Origin: Gammaproteobacteria bacterium | GTDB lineage: Bacteria; Pseudomonadota; Gammaproteobacteria; Steroidobacterales; Steroidobacteraceae | DNA: 52,297 nt | Assembly: GCA_021323735.1 (NCBI GenBank) | Contig: JAJPKM010000019.1 | Location: 1 to 52,297 of the forward strand | Reading direction: 5' to 3' | Program-made: the position numbers and the translations under genes | Notes under the pieces: generated by a model | The model's database searches: none | What the model was told of the DNA's origin: nothing | What the model saw: only the letters and a program-made list of their open reading frames with translations | Shown: positions 18,696-27,483 of the stretch, piece by piece | Layout: every line of letters starts with the position of its first letter | Position numbering within the stretch: position 1 is the stretch's first letter

Positions 18696-20710
18696 GCGAC
18701 CACTGGAAATTGGAAGTCGATGCGGACCGCGTGGCATGGCTGACCTGCGACATGGCGGGCGCCTCGACCAATGTGTTGTCCGGCGAGGTGGTGCGCCAGT
18801 TGTCCGTCAAACTGGGCGAGGCGGCCGCGCTGCTCCCGATCGCCATGGTGGTGAGGTCGGGCAAGCGCAATGGCTTCATCGCCGGCGCGGACATCAAGGA
18901 GTTCTTGAACGTGCGTACCCCGGCCCAGGGCTATGAACTGGTGCGCGCCGGACAATCGGTTCTCGATCAACTGGAGCAGCTGCCCTTCCCCACCGTTGCC
19001 GCCCTGCATGGTTTCGCTCTGGGCGGCGGACTCGAGTTGGCGCTGGCCTGCACCTATCGAGTCGGCGCGGATGAGACGGCGCTGTCGCTGGGCCTGCCCG
19101 AGGTACTGCTCGGGATTCATCCGGGATTTGGCGGCACGGTGCGCAGCGTCCGGCTCATCGGCGTGCGGCCCTCGCTCGAACTCATGCTCCGTGGCAAGCC
19201 CTTCAAAGGCGCACGCGCCAAAGCCTTAGGGTTACTGGATGAACTGGTGCCCGCGGCGGAACTCGCGGCGCGCGCCAAGGCCGTAGGCTTGAGCCGGCCG
19301 CCGAGAAAAACCGCGCCCTTCCTCGAAAAACTCATGAACTCGAGTGCGGCTCGCCCCTTCGTGGCGCGGCAGAGCATGGCGGTGCTGCGGCATAGCGTTC
19401 GACGCGAACACTACCCCGCTCCTTATGCCATCGTAGACCTCTGGCGGAAGTATGGCGCGGTCGGTGACGCCGCCTATGAGGCGGAAGCGCGCTCCATCAG
19501 CGAGCTGATGTGCACACCCTCGTCGCGCAATTTGGTGCGCGTGTTCATGCTGCAAGACAGGCTCAAGGGTTTGGGGGGCGGATCGAGCGCCGAGTTCAAG
19601 CACCTGCATGTGATCGGTGCCGGCGTCATGGGCGGCGACATTGCGGCGTGGGCTGCATTTCGCGGCATGAACGTCACCCTGCAGGATCGCAGCGAAGCAC
19701 TGATCGAACCGGCATTGAGCCGGGCCAAAGCTTTTTTCGAAAGACGGCTCAAGACGCCGGCCGCCGCGGCCGAGACGATGGCGCGCCTCAAGATGGATGT
19801 GAAAGGCGATGGTGCCGCGCTGGCCGATGTAGTGATCGAGGCGATTTTCGAAGACATCGAGGCCAAGCAGGCGTTGTACGCCGAGCTCGAACCGAAGCTC
19901 AAACGGACCGCCGTACTTGCCACCAACACCTCGAGCATCCAGATCGAAATACTTTGCCGTAAGCTCTCCGATCCCAGCCGGCTGGTCGGCATTCATTTCT
20001 TCAATCCCGTCGCCCAGCTGCAGCTCGTCGAGATCGTCGCGGGAGCGGCGACCCGGACTGAGGTCGTGCAGGATGCGCTCAAATTCACCCGCAAGCTCGA
20101 CAAGCTGCCGTTGCCTTGTAAGAGCGCGCCGGGATTCGCCGTCAATCGCATCCTGACGCCCTACGTCAATGAGGCGTTCTTTGCGCTCGAAGAGGGTATA
20201 CCCGCCGCGGCGATCGATCGTGCGGCCGAGCAATTCGGCATGCCCCTTGGCCCCATTGAGCTGTCGGATGTGGTGGGATTGGATGTTTCTCTGCACGTCG
20301 GGCAGGTGTTGGGGAAGGCCCTGGGCCGCGAGGTACCGCAAATCCTGGTCAAGCTGGTCGAGCAGAGAAAACTCGGCCGCAAGAGCGGCGAGGGTTTCTA
20401 TCGCTGGCAGGACGGCAAGGCTCAGAAGGAGCAGCCGCCGACGGCGGTACCGCCCGATTTGGAAGATCGGCTGATACTACCCATGATCAACGAGGCGGTT
20501 GCCTGCCTGCGCGAGGGAACGGTGCAAGATGCCGATTTACTGGATGCGGCTGCCGTATTTGCGACCGGCTTCGCGCCATTTCGGGGCGGACCGCTGCAAT
20601 ATGCGAAGGACCGCGGGATCACCGGCATCACCCACCGCCTGAATGAACTCGCGGATCGCTACGGGGAACGTTTCCGTCCGGATGCCGGGTGGGGACTCAT
20701 TTCTCCTTGA
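18692..20710 (+). CDS. fadJ: FadB/FadJ-like enoyl-CoA hydratase / 3-hydroxyacyl-CoA dehydrogenase
   Basis: This 672-aa bifunctional beta-oxidation enzyme has an N-terminal crotonase domain (about 1-200) with Glu115 in ALGGGLELALAC and Glu137 in GLPEVLLGIHPGFGG, equivalent to the two catalytic Glu of E. coli FadB (119 and 139). Next comes the NAD-binding domain with VIGAGVMGGD (about 307-316) and the catalytic His435 in GIHFFNPV. The C-terminal dehydrogenase repeats follow. It hydrates trans-2-enoyl-CoA and oxidises the product to 3-ketoacyl-CoA. At 672 aa it is shorter than FadB or FadJ (about 715-730). No thiolase gene (fadA/fadI) is next to it; instead it is coupled to the EEP gene. The choice between fadB and fadJ is uncertain. 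Confidence 0.88.
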   Translation: MSDHWKLEVDADRVAWLTCDMAGASTNVLSGEVVRQLSVKLGEAAALLPIAMVVRSGKRNGFIAGADIKEFLNVRTPAQGYELVRAGQSVLDQLEQLPFPTVAALHGFALGGGLELALACTYRVGADETALSLGLPEVLLGIHPGFGGTVRSVRLIGVRPSLELMLRGKPFKGARAKALGLLDELVPAAELAARAKAVGLSRPPRKTAPFLEKLMNSSAARPFVARQSMAVLRHSVRREHYPAPYAIVDLWRKYGAVGDAAYEAEARSISELMCTPSSRNLVRVFMLQDRLKGLGGGSSAEFKHLHVIGAGVMGGDIAAWAAFRGMNVTLQDRSEALIEPALSRAKAFFERRLKTPAAAAETMARLKMDVKGDGAALADVVIEAIFEDIEAKQALYAELEPKLKRTAVLATNTSSIQIEILCRKLSDPSRLVGIHFFNPVAQLQLVEIVAGAATRTEVVQDALKFTRKLDKLPLPCKSAPGFAVNRILTPYVNEAFFALEEGIPAAAIDRAAEQFGMPLGPIELSDVVGLDVSLHVGQVLGKALGREVPQILVKLVEQRKLGRKSGEGFYRWQDGKAQKEQPPTAVPPDLEDRLILPMINEAVACLREGTVQDADLLDAAAVFATGFAPFRGGPLQYAKDRGITGITHRLNELADRYGERFRPDAGWGLISP

Positions 20711-20812
20711 TTCCCATCTGATGTGAACCAGGCCGGGCCGCGCCGGCACCGCATATGATAGGATTCGCTGGCAAAATCATAGGGTTGAGCACAAAGGTAG
20801 AAGCACTTCTTG

Positions 20813-21877
20813 ATGGACGAGCGACCAATCGATCTGGCTGTCTTGAAGATCTTCTCGCCTCTCGACGGCTTGAAGAAGGAAAACCTGCTTGCGCTCGCCC
20901 GGAAAACTGTGGTGCGAGAATTGGAAGCCGGCCGCGTCCTGTTCAAGGAAGGCGACACCGACAAGCGCACCTTTTATCTGGTAGCCGGGCAGGTGGAGCT
21001 GCGCGCCGATGACCGGATCATGGGTGTGATCAGGGCCGGCACGGCCGAAGCTCGGACCGCGCTGGCACCCGGTTTGCCGCGAAGATTCACCGCCCGTGCC
21101 GCGATGGATCTTGAATACATCATGATCGACAGCGACCTGCTCGACGTGTTGCTCACCTGGGATCAGACCGGACAGTATGAAGTCGCCGAACTGCGCGGCG
21201 ACGGCTTGGATGTCACCGGCGATTGGATGACCACACTGCTGCAGACCAAAGCCTTCCATCGCATTCCGCCGGCCAATATTCAAGCCATCTTCATGCGCAT
21301 GCAGCGCCTCAACTATCGGGCCGGCGACATCATCATCAAGCAGGGTACCGAGGGCGACTACTTCTACGTCGTGGTTGCCGGCAAATGCGTCGTCACCCGC
21401 GAGACACCGCTCAACAAGGAAGGCATCAAGCTGGCCGAACTAGGTCCGGGCGATAGCTTCGGCGAAGAAGCCTTGATCGCCGAGGCCAAACGCAATGCGA
21501 CCGTCACCATGTCGGCGGACGGCACGTTGATGCGCCTGGGTAAGCATGATTTCCAGACCTTGCTGAATGAACCGCTGTTGCAATGGGTGGACCCGCAGAA
21601 GGCCAGGGAAATCGTCGCGAGCGGCGGAAAGTGGCTGGATGTGCGGCTGCCGAGCGAGTTTCAGAACTTCCGCATCGACGACGCGATGAATATCCCGCTG
21701 TACTTCATACGATTGAAGCTCAACGCCTTGGACAAGAATACCCAGTACGTCGTGTGCTGCGACACGGGCCGGCGCAGCTCCGCCGCGGCATATATCCTGA
21801 GCGAGCGGGGATTTGAAGCCTATGTGCTCAAAGGCGGCCTCGCGGCGAGCGAGGCGGCCCGCTCGCGCACTCCTTGA
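20813..21877 (+). CDS. Double cyclic-nucleotide-binding protein with C-terminal rhodanese domain
   Basis: This 354-aa protein has three domains. Residues about 12-125 form a degenerate cNMP-binding fold. Residues about 143-255 form a second one with an intact phosphate-binding cassette (FGEEALIAEAKRNATV, including Arg227). Residues about 262-350 form a rhodanese domain with the active loop CDTGRRS (Cys316). No DNA-binding helix-turn-helix is present, so it is not a Crp-type regulator. A role as a cAMP- or cGMP-gated sulfur-transfer or redox switch is plausible but not known. The ATG at 20813 was preferred to the TTG one codon earlier. The following small membrane protein may belong to the same transcript. 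Confidence 0.85.
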   Translation: MDERPIDLAVLKIFSPLDGLKKENLLALARKTVVRELEAGRVLFKEGDTDKRTFYLVAGQVELRADDRIMGVIRAGTAEARTALAPGLPRRFTARAAMDLEYIMIDSDLLDVLLTWDQTGQYEVAELRGDGLDVTGDWMTTLLQTKAFHRIPPANIQAIFMRMQRLNYRAGDIIIKQGTEGDYFYVVVAGKCVVTRETPLNKEGIKLAELGPGDSFGEEALIAEAKRNATVTMSADGTLMRLGKHDFQTLLNEPLLQWVDPQKAREIVASGGKWLDVRLPSEFQNFRIDDAMNIPLYFIRLKLNALDKNTQYVVCCDTGRRSSAAAYILSERGFEAYVLKGGLAASEAARSRTP

Positions 21878-21905
21878 GACGGTCCCGGTTCCGGACCCAG
21901 CGGCA

Positions 21906-22247
21906 ATGACGAGCCCGGCCTCAATGCCTGAACCGACCTCAGCACCCGACCCAGCAGAAATGCCCGATAAGACCTCAGCCGATTCCGCGGCAATGTCCGA
22001 AGGCCGGCCGGCCGGAGGCGCCGGACCCAACAGCTTCGTGCCAAAGCCCCGGTTCGAATACCAGGCTCCCTCGATGTTTGCGCAGTACAAATACCTCGCG
22101 ATTGTCTTCGTACTGCTGATCGTTGCGGCCGGGGTGTATCTGGCGAGGGCGCCGCACAAGCCGCTGACCATCGCGCCGCCGCCGGTATATATCGAAGCAC
22201 TTCCGGAGCGCCCGACCTCACCCCCCTCCGAGGGTCACTCGCCGTAG
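21906..22247 (+). CDS. Small Pro-rich single-span membrane protein, unknown
   Basis: This 113-aa protein has a Pro/Ala/Ser/Met-rich N-terminus (MTSPASMPEPTSAPDPAEMP), a basic-aromatic stretch NSFVPKPRFEYQAPSMFAQY, one membrane helix (YLAIVFVLLIVAAGVYLA) and a short Pro-rich tail. I do not recognise a family. It starts 28 bp after the cNMP-rhodanese gene, so co-transcription is likely, and it could anchor that protein at the membrane (inference). A start inside the previous gene at 21813 is possible but would add an Arg-rich segment. It is convergent with pilZ. Confidence 0.5.
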   Translation: MTSPASMPEPTSAPDPAEMPDKTSADSAAMSEGRPAGGAGPNSFVPKPRFEYQAPSMFAQYKYLAIVFVLLIVAAGVYLARAPHKPLTIAPPPVYIEALPERPTSPPSEGHSP

Positions 22248-22273
22248 CGGGAGTTCGTTCAATGCGTACGAAC

Positions 22274-22624
22274 CTACATCGTGTGGGTGGGCTTGTCTCC
22301 GCCTAAGGCGCCGGCGAGATAATTCTCGATCTTCTTCTGGGTGTTGCCGCGGTCCTGATCGCTGAACTGTACGCCGATGCCGGCAGTCCTCTTGCCCTGG
22401 GCCCCCTTCGGGGTCATCCAGATCACACGGCCGGCGACGGGCAGCTTCTCTTCCTCGCCCATCAGATTGAGCAGCATGAAGACTTCATCGCCCAAACGAT
22501 AATTGCTGTTCGTGGGGATGAACAACCCACCGTTCTTCACGAAGGGCATGTAGGCGAGATACAGCGCGCTCTTATCCTTGATGGTAAGCGTGAGCAGACC
22601 GGGTTTATTGCTTGGACTTCTCAA
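22274..22624 (-). CDS. pilZ: Type IV pilus assembly protein PilZ
   Basis: This 116-aa PilZ-domain protein contains LTLTIKDKSALYLAYMPFV, GGLFIPTN, YRLGDEVFMLLNLM, PVAGRVIWMTPKGAQGKRTA and GIGVQFSD, which match the founding PilZ protein (PA2960/Xc1028 type). This subtype lacks the RxxxR N-terminal motif and does not bind c-di-GMP well. It is needed for type IV pili in Pseudomonas and Xanthomonas. The start is TTG at 22624: an in-frame TAG lies two codons upstream, no ATG precedes the conserved region, and GGAAG stands 6 nt before it. It is the last gene of the fabD-holB cluster, 21 bp after holB, as in other gammaproteobacteria. Confidence 0.92.
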   Translation of the reverse strand: MRSPSNKPGLLTLTIKDKSALYLAYMPFVKNGGLFIPTNSNYRLGDEVFMLLNLMGEEEKLPVAGRVIWMTPKGAQGKRTAGIGVQFSDQDRGNTQKKIENYLAGALGGDKPTHTM

Positions 22625-22645
22625 TTCCTACTTCCATAACATGCA

Positions 22646-23629
22646 TCACTTTCCCAAAGCAGTTCGGCCGCCAATCAGCAAGGCTTCCAGCGCCAATTGT
22701 TGATTCATGCCGGTCGACGCGAAGCGCCGGACGTCCCGCGCGGCGTCCAACAACTCGAACAGGGCTCTTATCTTGGGCTTAAGTAAAGCAGCAGGCAAGC
22801 GGACCGGTTCCGCACTTTGATGCGAAGTTGCCGCTCCCAGTGATGAACGTACTCGCTGTGTGATCCAGTTCTCAAGCCAGGCGATACGTATGTCCGGATG
22901 GGAACGGTTCCAGCGCTCCGCCAACAGCGTGACATCCACGGCGCCTTCGGCCAGCTCAAGGAGGCATTGGCGCATGTCGGCATCGATCTCGGCCAGCCCG
23001 TCGGCATCCAGGTGCACCGCCAGCAGCGGTGCACCGCCGGCGAGGGCAAGAGCTGCGTCCCACGACTTGGCGGCCGACGAGTTCGCTTTGAGCCATGCAA
23101 GGGCATCCTTCGTCGGCGGCGGTTCGAGCTTGAGGCGCAGGCAGCGGCTGGCAATGGTGACCGGCAGGCGATGATTGGGCCTGGCGATCATGATGAGCAC
23201 GGTATTTGCGGCGGGCTCTTCCAGTGTCTTCAAGAAGGCGTTGGCACCGTTGGCGTTCAGCGCCTCGGCACCCTCGATGACCCCGACTTTGTAACCGCCG
23301 CGGTAGCTCTTCGTAGCAAGGGCATCGATGAGCTCTCGGATCTGATCGATCTTGATCTGTTGCGCATCTTCTTCGAGACGCACGATATGGACATCGGGAT
23401 GGCTGTCCGAGCGCAGCAATCGGCACGAGGCACAGGCGTCGCAGGGGCGCGCGTCCTGCGACTCGCACAGCGCCAAGGCGGTGATCCAACGGGCCAGCGG
23501 CTCGGCGCCCAGGCCGGGTGCGCTCAACACCAGCAGCGAATGCGGCAAGTGGCCTGACTGCTGCGCAGCCTGCAGCCGCTGCTGCGCTTCGCGAAGCCAC
23601 GGCAGAGAATTGGCGCTCAGGAAATCCAT
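22646..23629 (-). CDS. holB: DNA polymerase III delta' subunit
   Basis: This 327-aa clamp-loader subunit contains the zinc module CESQDARPCDACASCRLL (about 57-74), QQIKIDQIRELIDAL and the sensor region LKTLEEPAANTVLIMI, then ASRCLRLKLEPP. The delta' subunit has a degenerate ATP site and holds the gamma complex together when the beta clamp is loaded on DNA. The ATG at 23629 overlaps the tmk end by 13 bp. Translational coupling in tmk-holB-pilZ is standard in this lineage. Confidence 0.93.
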   Translation of the reverse strand: MDFLSANSLPWLREAQQRLQAAQQSGHLPHSLLVLSAPGLGAEPLARWITALALCESQDARPCDACASCRLLRSDSHPDVHIVRLEEDAQQIKIDQIRELIDALATKSYRGGYKVGVIEGAEALNANGANAFLKTLEEPAANTVLIMIARPNHRLPVTIASRCLRLKLEPPPTKDALAWLKANSSAAKSWDAALALAGGAPLLAVHLDADGLAEIDADMRQCLLELAEGAVDVTLLAERWNRSHPDIRIAWLENWITQRVRSSLGAATSHQSAEPVRLPAALLKPKIRALFELLDAARDVRRFASTGMNQQLALEALLIGGRTALGK

Positions 23630-24255
23630 GACCTCGCCTTCAGCTCACCGATGATCTGCGCACCGACCGCATCGACGGATTGGGCGGCATCGACGATGAC
23701 GAAGCGCCCAGGCTCCGCCGCCGCCCTCGCGCGGTAAACCATTGCAACGCGCTCGAAGAATTCGACACGCTCGCGCTCGAAGCGGTCGTCTGGCGCGCCC
23801 GCATTGCGGCGGCGCGCACGTGCCAGTGCGTTCTGTACCGGCGCATCGAGAAGGATGGTGACGTCCGGACGCAGCGCCCCTTGGACCATGGATTCCAATT
23901 GCCCGATGGTGTCCATGCTCAACCCCCGCCCGCCTCCCTGGTAGGCGTAGGTCGCGTCCGTGAATCGATCGCAAATGACCCAACGGCCGGCGTGAAGATT
24001 GGGCAGCACGTGATTGGCCAGATGCACGGCGCGCGCGGCAAACATGAGCAACAATTCCGCGGTCGGCGCCAAGGCTTCCTCGCGCGCACTCAAAACCACG
24101 TCGCGAATGCTTTCCGCAAGCGGTGTACCGCCGGGTTCACGGGTCACGACATGCCCGATGCCAAGCCGGTCCAAAGCGGCGGACAGGCGTGATGCCTGTG
24201 TGCTCTTGCCCACCCCTTCGATGCCTTCCAGCGTGATGAAGCGTCCGGCGCTCAT
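23617..24255 (-). CDS. tmk: Thymidylate kinase
   Basis: This 212-aa enzyme phosphorylates dTMP to dTDP. The P loop is LEGIEGVGKSTQ (about residues 9-20). VTREPGGTPLAE follows, then DRFTDATYAYQGGGRGL and a LID-type Arg-rich segment (ARARRRNAGAPDDRFERE). These are the expected motifs and length (about 210 aa). Its ATG overlaps the mltG stop (ATGA), and it overlaps holB by 13 bp. Confidence 0.95.
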   Translation of the reverse strand: MSAGRFITLEGIEGVGKSTQASRLSAALDRLGIGHVVTREPGGTPLAESIRDVVLSAREEALAPTAELLLMFAARAVHLANHVLPNLHAGRWVICDRFTDATYAYQGGGRGLSMDTIGQLESMVQGALRPDVTILLDAPVQNALARARRRNAGAPDDRFERERVEFFERVAMVYRARAAAEPGRFVIVDAAQSVDAVGAQIIGELKARSWIS

Positions 24256-25301
24256 CGCGAGGACTCCTGTGCGGCCTTGCGCTGATGCGCTACGTAGGCT
24301 GCGACAGCCGCATTGTGTTGCTCGAGAGTGGCGGAAAAGACATGGCTGCCGTCTCCCTTGGTCGAGGCGACAAAGTAGATGGCGTCGGTCTTCTCGGGAT
24401 GGGCCGTGGCGCGAATCACCGCGGCGCCGGGCAAGGCAATGGGCGTCGGTGGCAGGCCGGCGCGCGTGTAGGTGTTGTACGGACCGTCGGTGCGCAGATC
24501 GACGCTGTGAATGTCGCCGTCGTAGTGTTCGCCCAAGCCGTAAATGACGGTGGGGTCCGCCTGCAGACGCATTCCCACACCCAAGCGGTGGAGGTACAAG
24601 CCGGCGATCTTGGGAAGTTCCTGCGGCAATCCGCTCTCCTTCTGAACGATGGAGGCCATGATCAGCATTTCTTGGGCCGTGTGCAGCGGAAGATCTCGAT
24701 CGCGATCCGTCCAGGCAGCATCCAACTCGCGGACCAGGGCGGCATGTGCCTGGCGCAGCAACTCGGTGTCCGGCGTGCCACTGATGAACCGGTAAGTCTC
24801 GGGCAGGAATTGCCCCTCGGCATCGATGCCCGGTGCCCCGAGTTTGGTCATGATCTCGGCCGCGCGCACCGGCCAGGGTGCTCCCGGCGATGTGGTCACG
24901 ATATCGGGATTGCGCCCCATAGCCTCCAGCATATCCTGCATCCGCCAGCCGTCCACGATGGTAAAGGAATGCAGCAGAACCTGGCCGTTTACCATTTTAT
25001 TGAGCAGCTCACGCGGCGTCGTGCCGGGTTGGATTTCGTACTCGCCGGCCTTGACGGCCGGCGCAAGTCCCGTCCATCGGGCGTAGAGGGTCCACGTCCG
25101 CGGCCGGGCGACGATGCCCTGCCCGGCCAGTTCGGTGGCGACATGCGCGAAACTCGCCCCGGATGCCACCTTGAATCGCGTCGGCGCCGTCACCCGCAGC
25201 GGGGTGTCGAGACTGCGCACGCCGGACCACAAGGCCGCCACGGCGGCGGCAACCGCCAACAATGCCGTGAGCGCAATGCCGAGGCGCAGGATTCGCTTCA
25301 T
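24252..25301 (-). CDS. mltG: Endolytic murein transglycosylase
   Basis: This 349-aa YceG-family enzyme cuts nascent glycan strands at the inner membrane and helps end peptidoglycan polymerisation. It has a membrane helix at about 8-25, a LysM-like subdomain (about 40-105) and the catalytic Glu222 in IMASIVQKESG, followed by RLGVGMRLQADPTVIYGLG and NTYTRAGLPPTPIALPG. The length matches E. coli MltG (340 aa). Its ATG overlaps the pabC stop (ATGA). Confidence 0.95.
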   Translation of the reverse strand: MKRILRLGIALTALLAVAAAVAALWSGVRSLDTPLRVTAPTRFKVASGASFAHVATELAGQGIVARPRTWTLYARWTGLAPAVKAGEYEIQPGTTPRELLNKMVNGQVLLHSFTIVDGWRMQDMLEAMGRNPDIVTTSPGAPWPVRAAEIMTKLGAPGIDAEGQFLPETYRFISGTPDTELLRQAHAALVRELDAAWTDRDRDLPLHTAQEMLIMASIVQKESGLPQELPKIAGLYLHRLGVGMRLQADPTVIYGLGEHYDGDIHSVDLRTDGPYNTYTRAGLPPTPIALPGAAVIRATAHPEKTDAIYFVASTKGDGSHVFSATLEQHNAAVAAYVAHQRKAAQESSR

Positions 25302-26122
25302 GTTTCGTCCAGCAGCGAGCGCAGCGTCACCGCAGTGTCCGAGCTATCGAATCGCAGCTTGCCCAAGCGGGCTCCTTCGATGACGCTCACGGAGCGTATT
25401 CCCACCACGGCATTGCTCATAAATATTTCCTCTGCCGACTCAAGGTCGGTCCAGCGGATGCGCCGTTCCGCCACACGCAGACGAAGCTTGGGAGCGGCGT
25501 CCAAGATCCAGCGGCGCATGACCCCGGCGACACCGCATCGATCCAGCAGCGGCGTCATCAAGGAGCTGCCGCGCCTCAAGAACAGATTGGACATGGTACC
25601 GCAGACGTAGTTGCCATCCGCATCCCGCATCAGTCCTTCCCAGACGAGCGGGTCGGACCATTCGGCGCGCGCCAATACGGCGTCGAGTCGGTTCAAAGTT
25701 TTCAAACCCGCGAGGCTGGGATTGGTGCTCAAGCAGGTGGTGCACAGGCGCAGCCGCACGCTTTGCGCCGCCGGGGTTCGGGCGCCAAGGGGCAGCGGCT
25801 GCAGCGTTGCAATTCGCGTGGCGCGTTCGCGTCCCGTGGGCCGATAGCCCCGCGGCCCGCGGCCCCGGGTAATCATCAGCTTGAGCACGCCCCCCGGGCG
25901 CAGCGCCGCCATGCGTTGCAGCTCGCCTTCCATGTAGGCCCGCTCCGGGATGCCGATCTGCAAGCGACGGCAGCTGCCGTAGAGGCGATCGAGGTGTAGA
26001 TCGAGCAATCTGACGCGCCGCCGCCGTACCCTCATGGTCTCGAAAACACCGTCGCCGTATTGCAGGCCGCGATCCAAGGCATGGACCGTTTCGCGGCTGC
26101 GGCCGTTGATCCAGACTTTCAC
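25298..26122 (-). CDS. pabC: Aminodeoxychorismate lyase
   Basis: This 274-aa PLP enzyme of fold type IV turns 4-amino-4-deoxychorismate into 4-aminobenzoate and pyruvate for folate. Seen: the N-terminal WINGRSRETVHALDRGLQYG with GDGVFETMRV, the PLP-binding Lys141 (SLAGLKTLNRLDAVLA), YVCGTMSNLFL and IFMSNAVVGIRSV. The start is GTG at 26122 and overlaps the pabB stop (GTGA). It lies between pabB and mltG, so the two folate genes are side by side within the fatty acid cluster. Confidence 0.93.
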   Translation of the reverse strand: MKVWINGRSRETVHALDRGLQYGDGVFETMRVRRRRVRLLDLHLDRLYGSCRRLQIGIPERAYMEGELQRMAALRPGGVLKLMITRGRGPRGYRPTGRERATRIATLQPLPLGARTPAAQSVRLRLCTTCLSTNPSLAGLKTLNRLDAVLARAEWSDPLVWEGLMRDADGNYVCGTMSNLFLRRGSSLMTPLLDRCGVAGVMRRWILDAAPKLRLRVAERRIRWTDLESAEEIFMSNAVVGIRSVSVIEGARLGKLRFDSSDTAVTLRSLLDET

Positions 26123-27483
26123 AGCCGTCCGTCCAAGGCACGCAGCAGGCCTTCGGCCTTTGCTCGTGTTTCAGCCAATTCCTGCGCGGGCACGGAATCC
26201 GCGACGATGCCGGCGCCGGCGCGGAACTTGAACGCCGTGCCGCGAGCGGTAATGGTGCGAATCAGAATATTCAAATCGCAGCTGCCGTCGCGGTTAAGAT
26301 AGCCGATGGATCCGGTATAGGCACCGCGCCCGCAGTCTTCGAGCTCGGCGATGATTTGCATGCAGCGGATCTTCGGACAGCCGGTGATGGTACCGCCCGG
26401 GAACAGCGCGCGGATCGCATCGGCCGGGGATGCGGTGTCGCGCAAGCGGCCGCGCACATTCGACACGATGTGGTGCACGTGGGCATAGGTCTCGATGCTC
26501 ATGTATTCGTCCACCATGACGGTGCCGCCGATGCACACACGCCCGAGGTCGTTGCGCTCCAGGTCGATCAGCATCACATGTTCGGCGCGCTCTTTTTCAT
26601 TGTCGAGGAGCGAGCGGATCAACACCTCGTCATCCGCAAGGGTGGCGCCGCGAGGCCGCGTCCCGGCGATCGGGCGGGTCGAAACGATGCCGTCTCGAAT
26701 GGCCAACAGGCGCTCCGGCGACGAGCTCAGCAGCGCGAAATCCTCATGCCGCAGGATCGCCGCGAAGGGACCGGGATTGGTGCTGCGCAATCGCCTGTAG
26801 ACCGCGACCGGGCTGACCGGTCGCGAGGCGATGGCCTGCCACTGCCGCGAAAGATTCGTCTGATACACATCTCCCGCCGCCGTGTACTCCAACGCGCGGC
26901 GCGTCGCCGCGATGAACCTGGCCGGATCTTCCTCGGTGATTTGAAACACGGCGCCGCGCGCGGCCTGCGCAACGTGTGGCGTTTTCACATGCCTCTCGAA
27001 ATCATCCAGCAATGTCTCGAAGCCCGGCTCCGCGACCAGCCACGCTTGGCCGGTCGAATGGTCGCGCAACCACGCCGCAGGCGTGCGCAGGGCGAGCGCG
27101 ACGACCGGATCTGCGCTCGGCGGCAATACCAGGGAGGGCTCGACTTCCGACGCCAGCTCGTAGCCAAGATACAACAGCCAGCCGCCGGTGAAGGGCAGGT
27201 GCTGCGTCTGGCACGGAGCGGTGTCCGCGTCGATCCGCAATGATTTCCACCAGGCGTCGAGGGCGCTCAAGAATCCGCCGGCATCCGCGTGGGGACCGGT
27301 CAATCGGCGGCCGGCGTCCATCACCAAGTGCTCGCCCGTCGCAAAGGGCAGAATGTCGTAGCGGGCGCTCAGGCGAGCCGGCATCGAACCACTTTCGAGA
27401 AGACCCGGATAACTCGCCGGGAACCTGTCGACGAGTTCTAGCGGCTCAAATTCGGCGGAAAATGAGCGAGCCGTTCGTGCCAC
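26119..27483 (-). CDS. pabB: Aminodeoxychorismate synthase component I
   Basis: This protein of about 454 aa is a chorismate-using enzyme. The N-terminal region has [17 protein letters not shown]. The C-terminal catalytic part shows [54 protein letters not shown] and [17 protein letters not shown]. It adds ammonia (from a PabA partner) to chorismate. The motif PIAGT replaces the PIKGT lysine of E. coli PabB, as in the other known PabB subtype and in TrpE, so anthranilate synthase is a remote alternative. The neighbouring pabC favours PabB. It overlaps the fabF end. GTG at 27483 is preferred; TTG at 27492 is also possible. Confidence 0.88.
   Translation of the reverse strand: MARTARSFSAEFEPLELVDRFPASYPGLLESGSMPARLSARYDILPFATGEHLVMDAGRRLTGPHADAGGFLSALDAWWKSLRIDADTAPCQTQHLPFTGGWLLYLGYELASEVEPSLVLPPSADPVVALALRTPAAWLRDHSTGQAWLVAEPGFETLLDDFERHVKTPHVAQAARGAVFQITEEDPARFIAATRRALEYTAAGDVYQTNLSRQWQAIASRPVSPVAVYRRLRSTNPGPFAAILRHEDFALLSSSPERLLAIRDGIVSTRPIAGTRPRGATLADDEVLIRSLLDNEKERAEHVMLIDLERNDLGRVCIGGTVMVDEYMSIETYAHVHHIVSNVRGRLRDTASPADAIRALFPGGTITGCPKIRCMQIIAELEDCGRGAYTGSIGYLNRDGSCDLNILIRTITARGTAFKFRAGAGIVADSVPAQELAETRAKAEGLLRALDGRL

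Noticed and set aside
22253-22273. Bidirectional terminator between the Pro-rich membrane protein gene and pilZ
   Set aside because: The stem is only 6 bp (GTTCGT/ACGAAC) with a 9-nt loop and no T tract.
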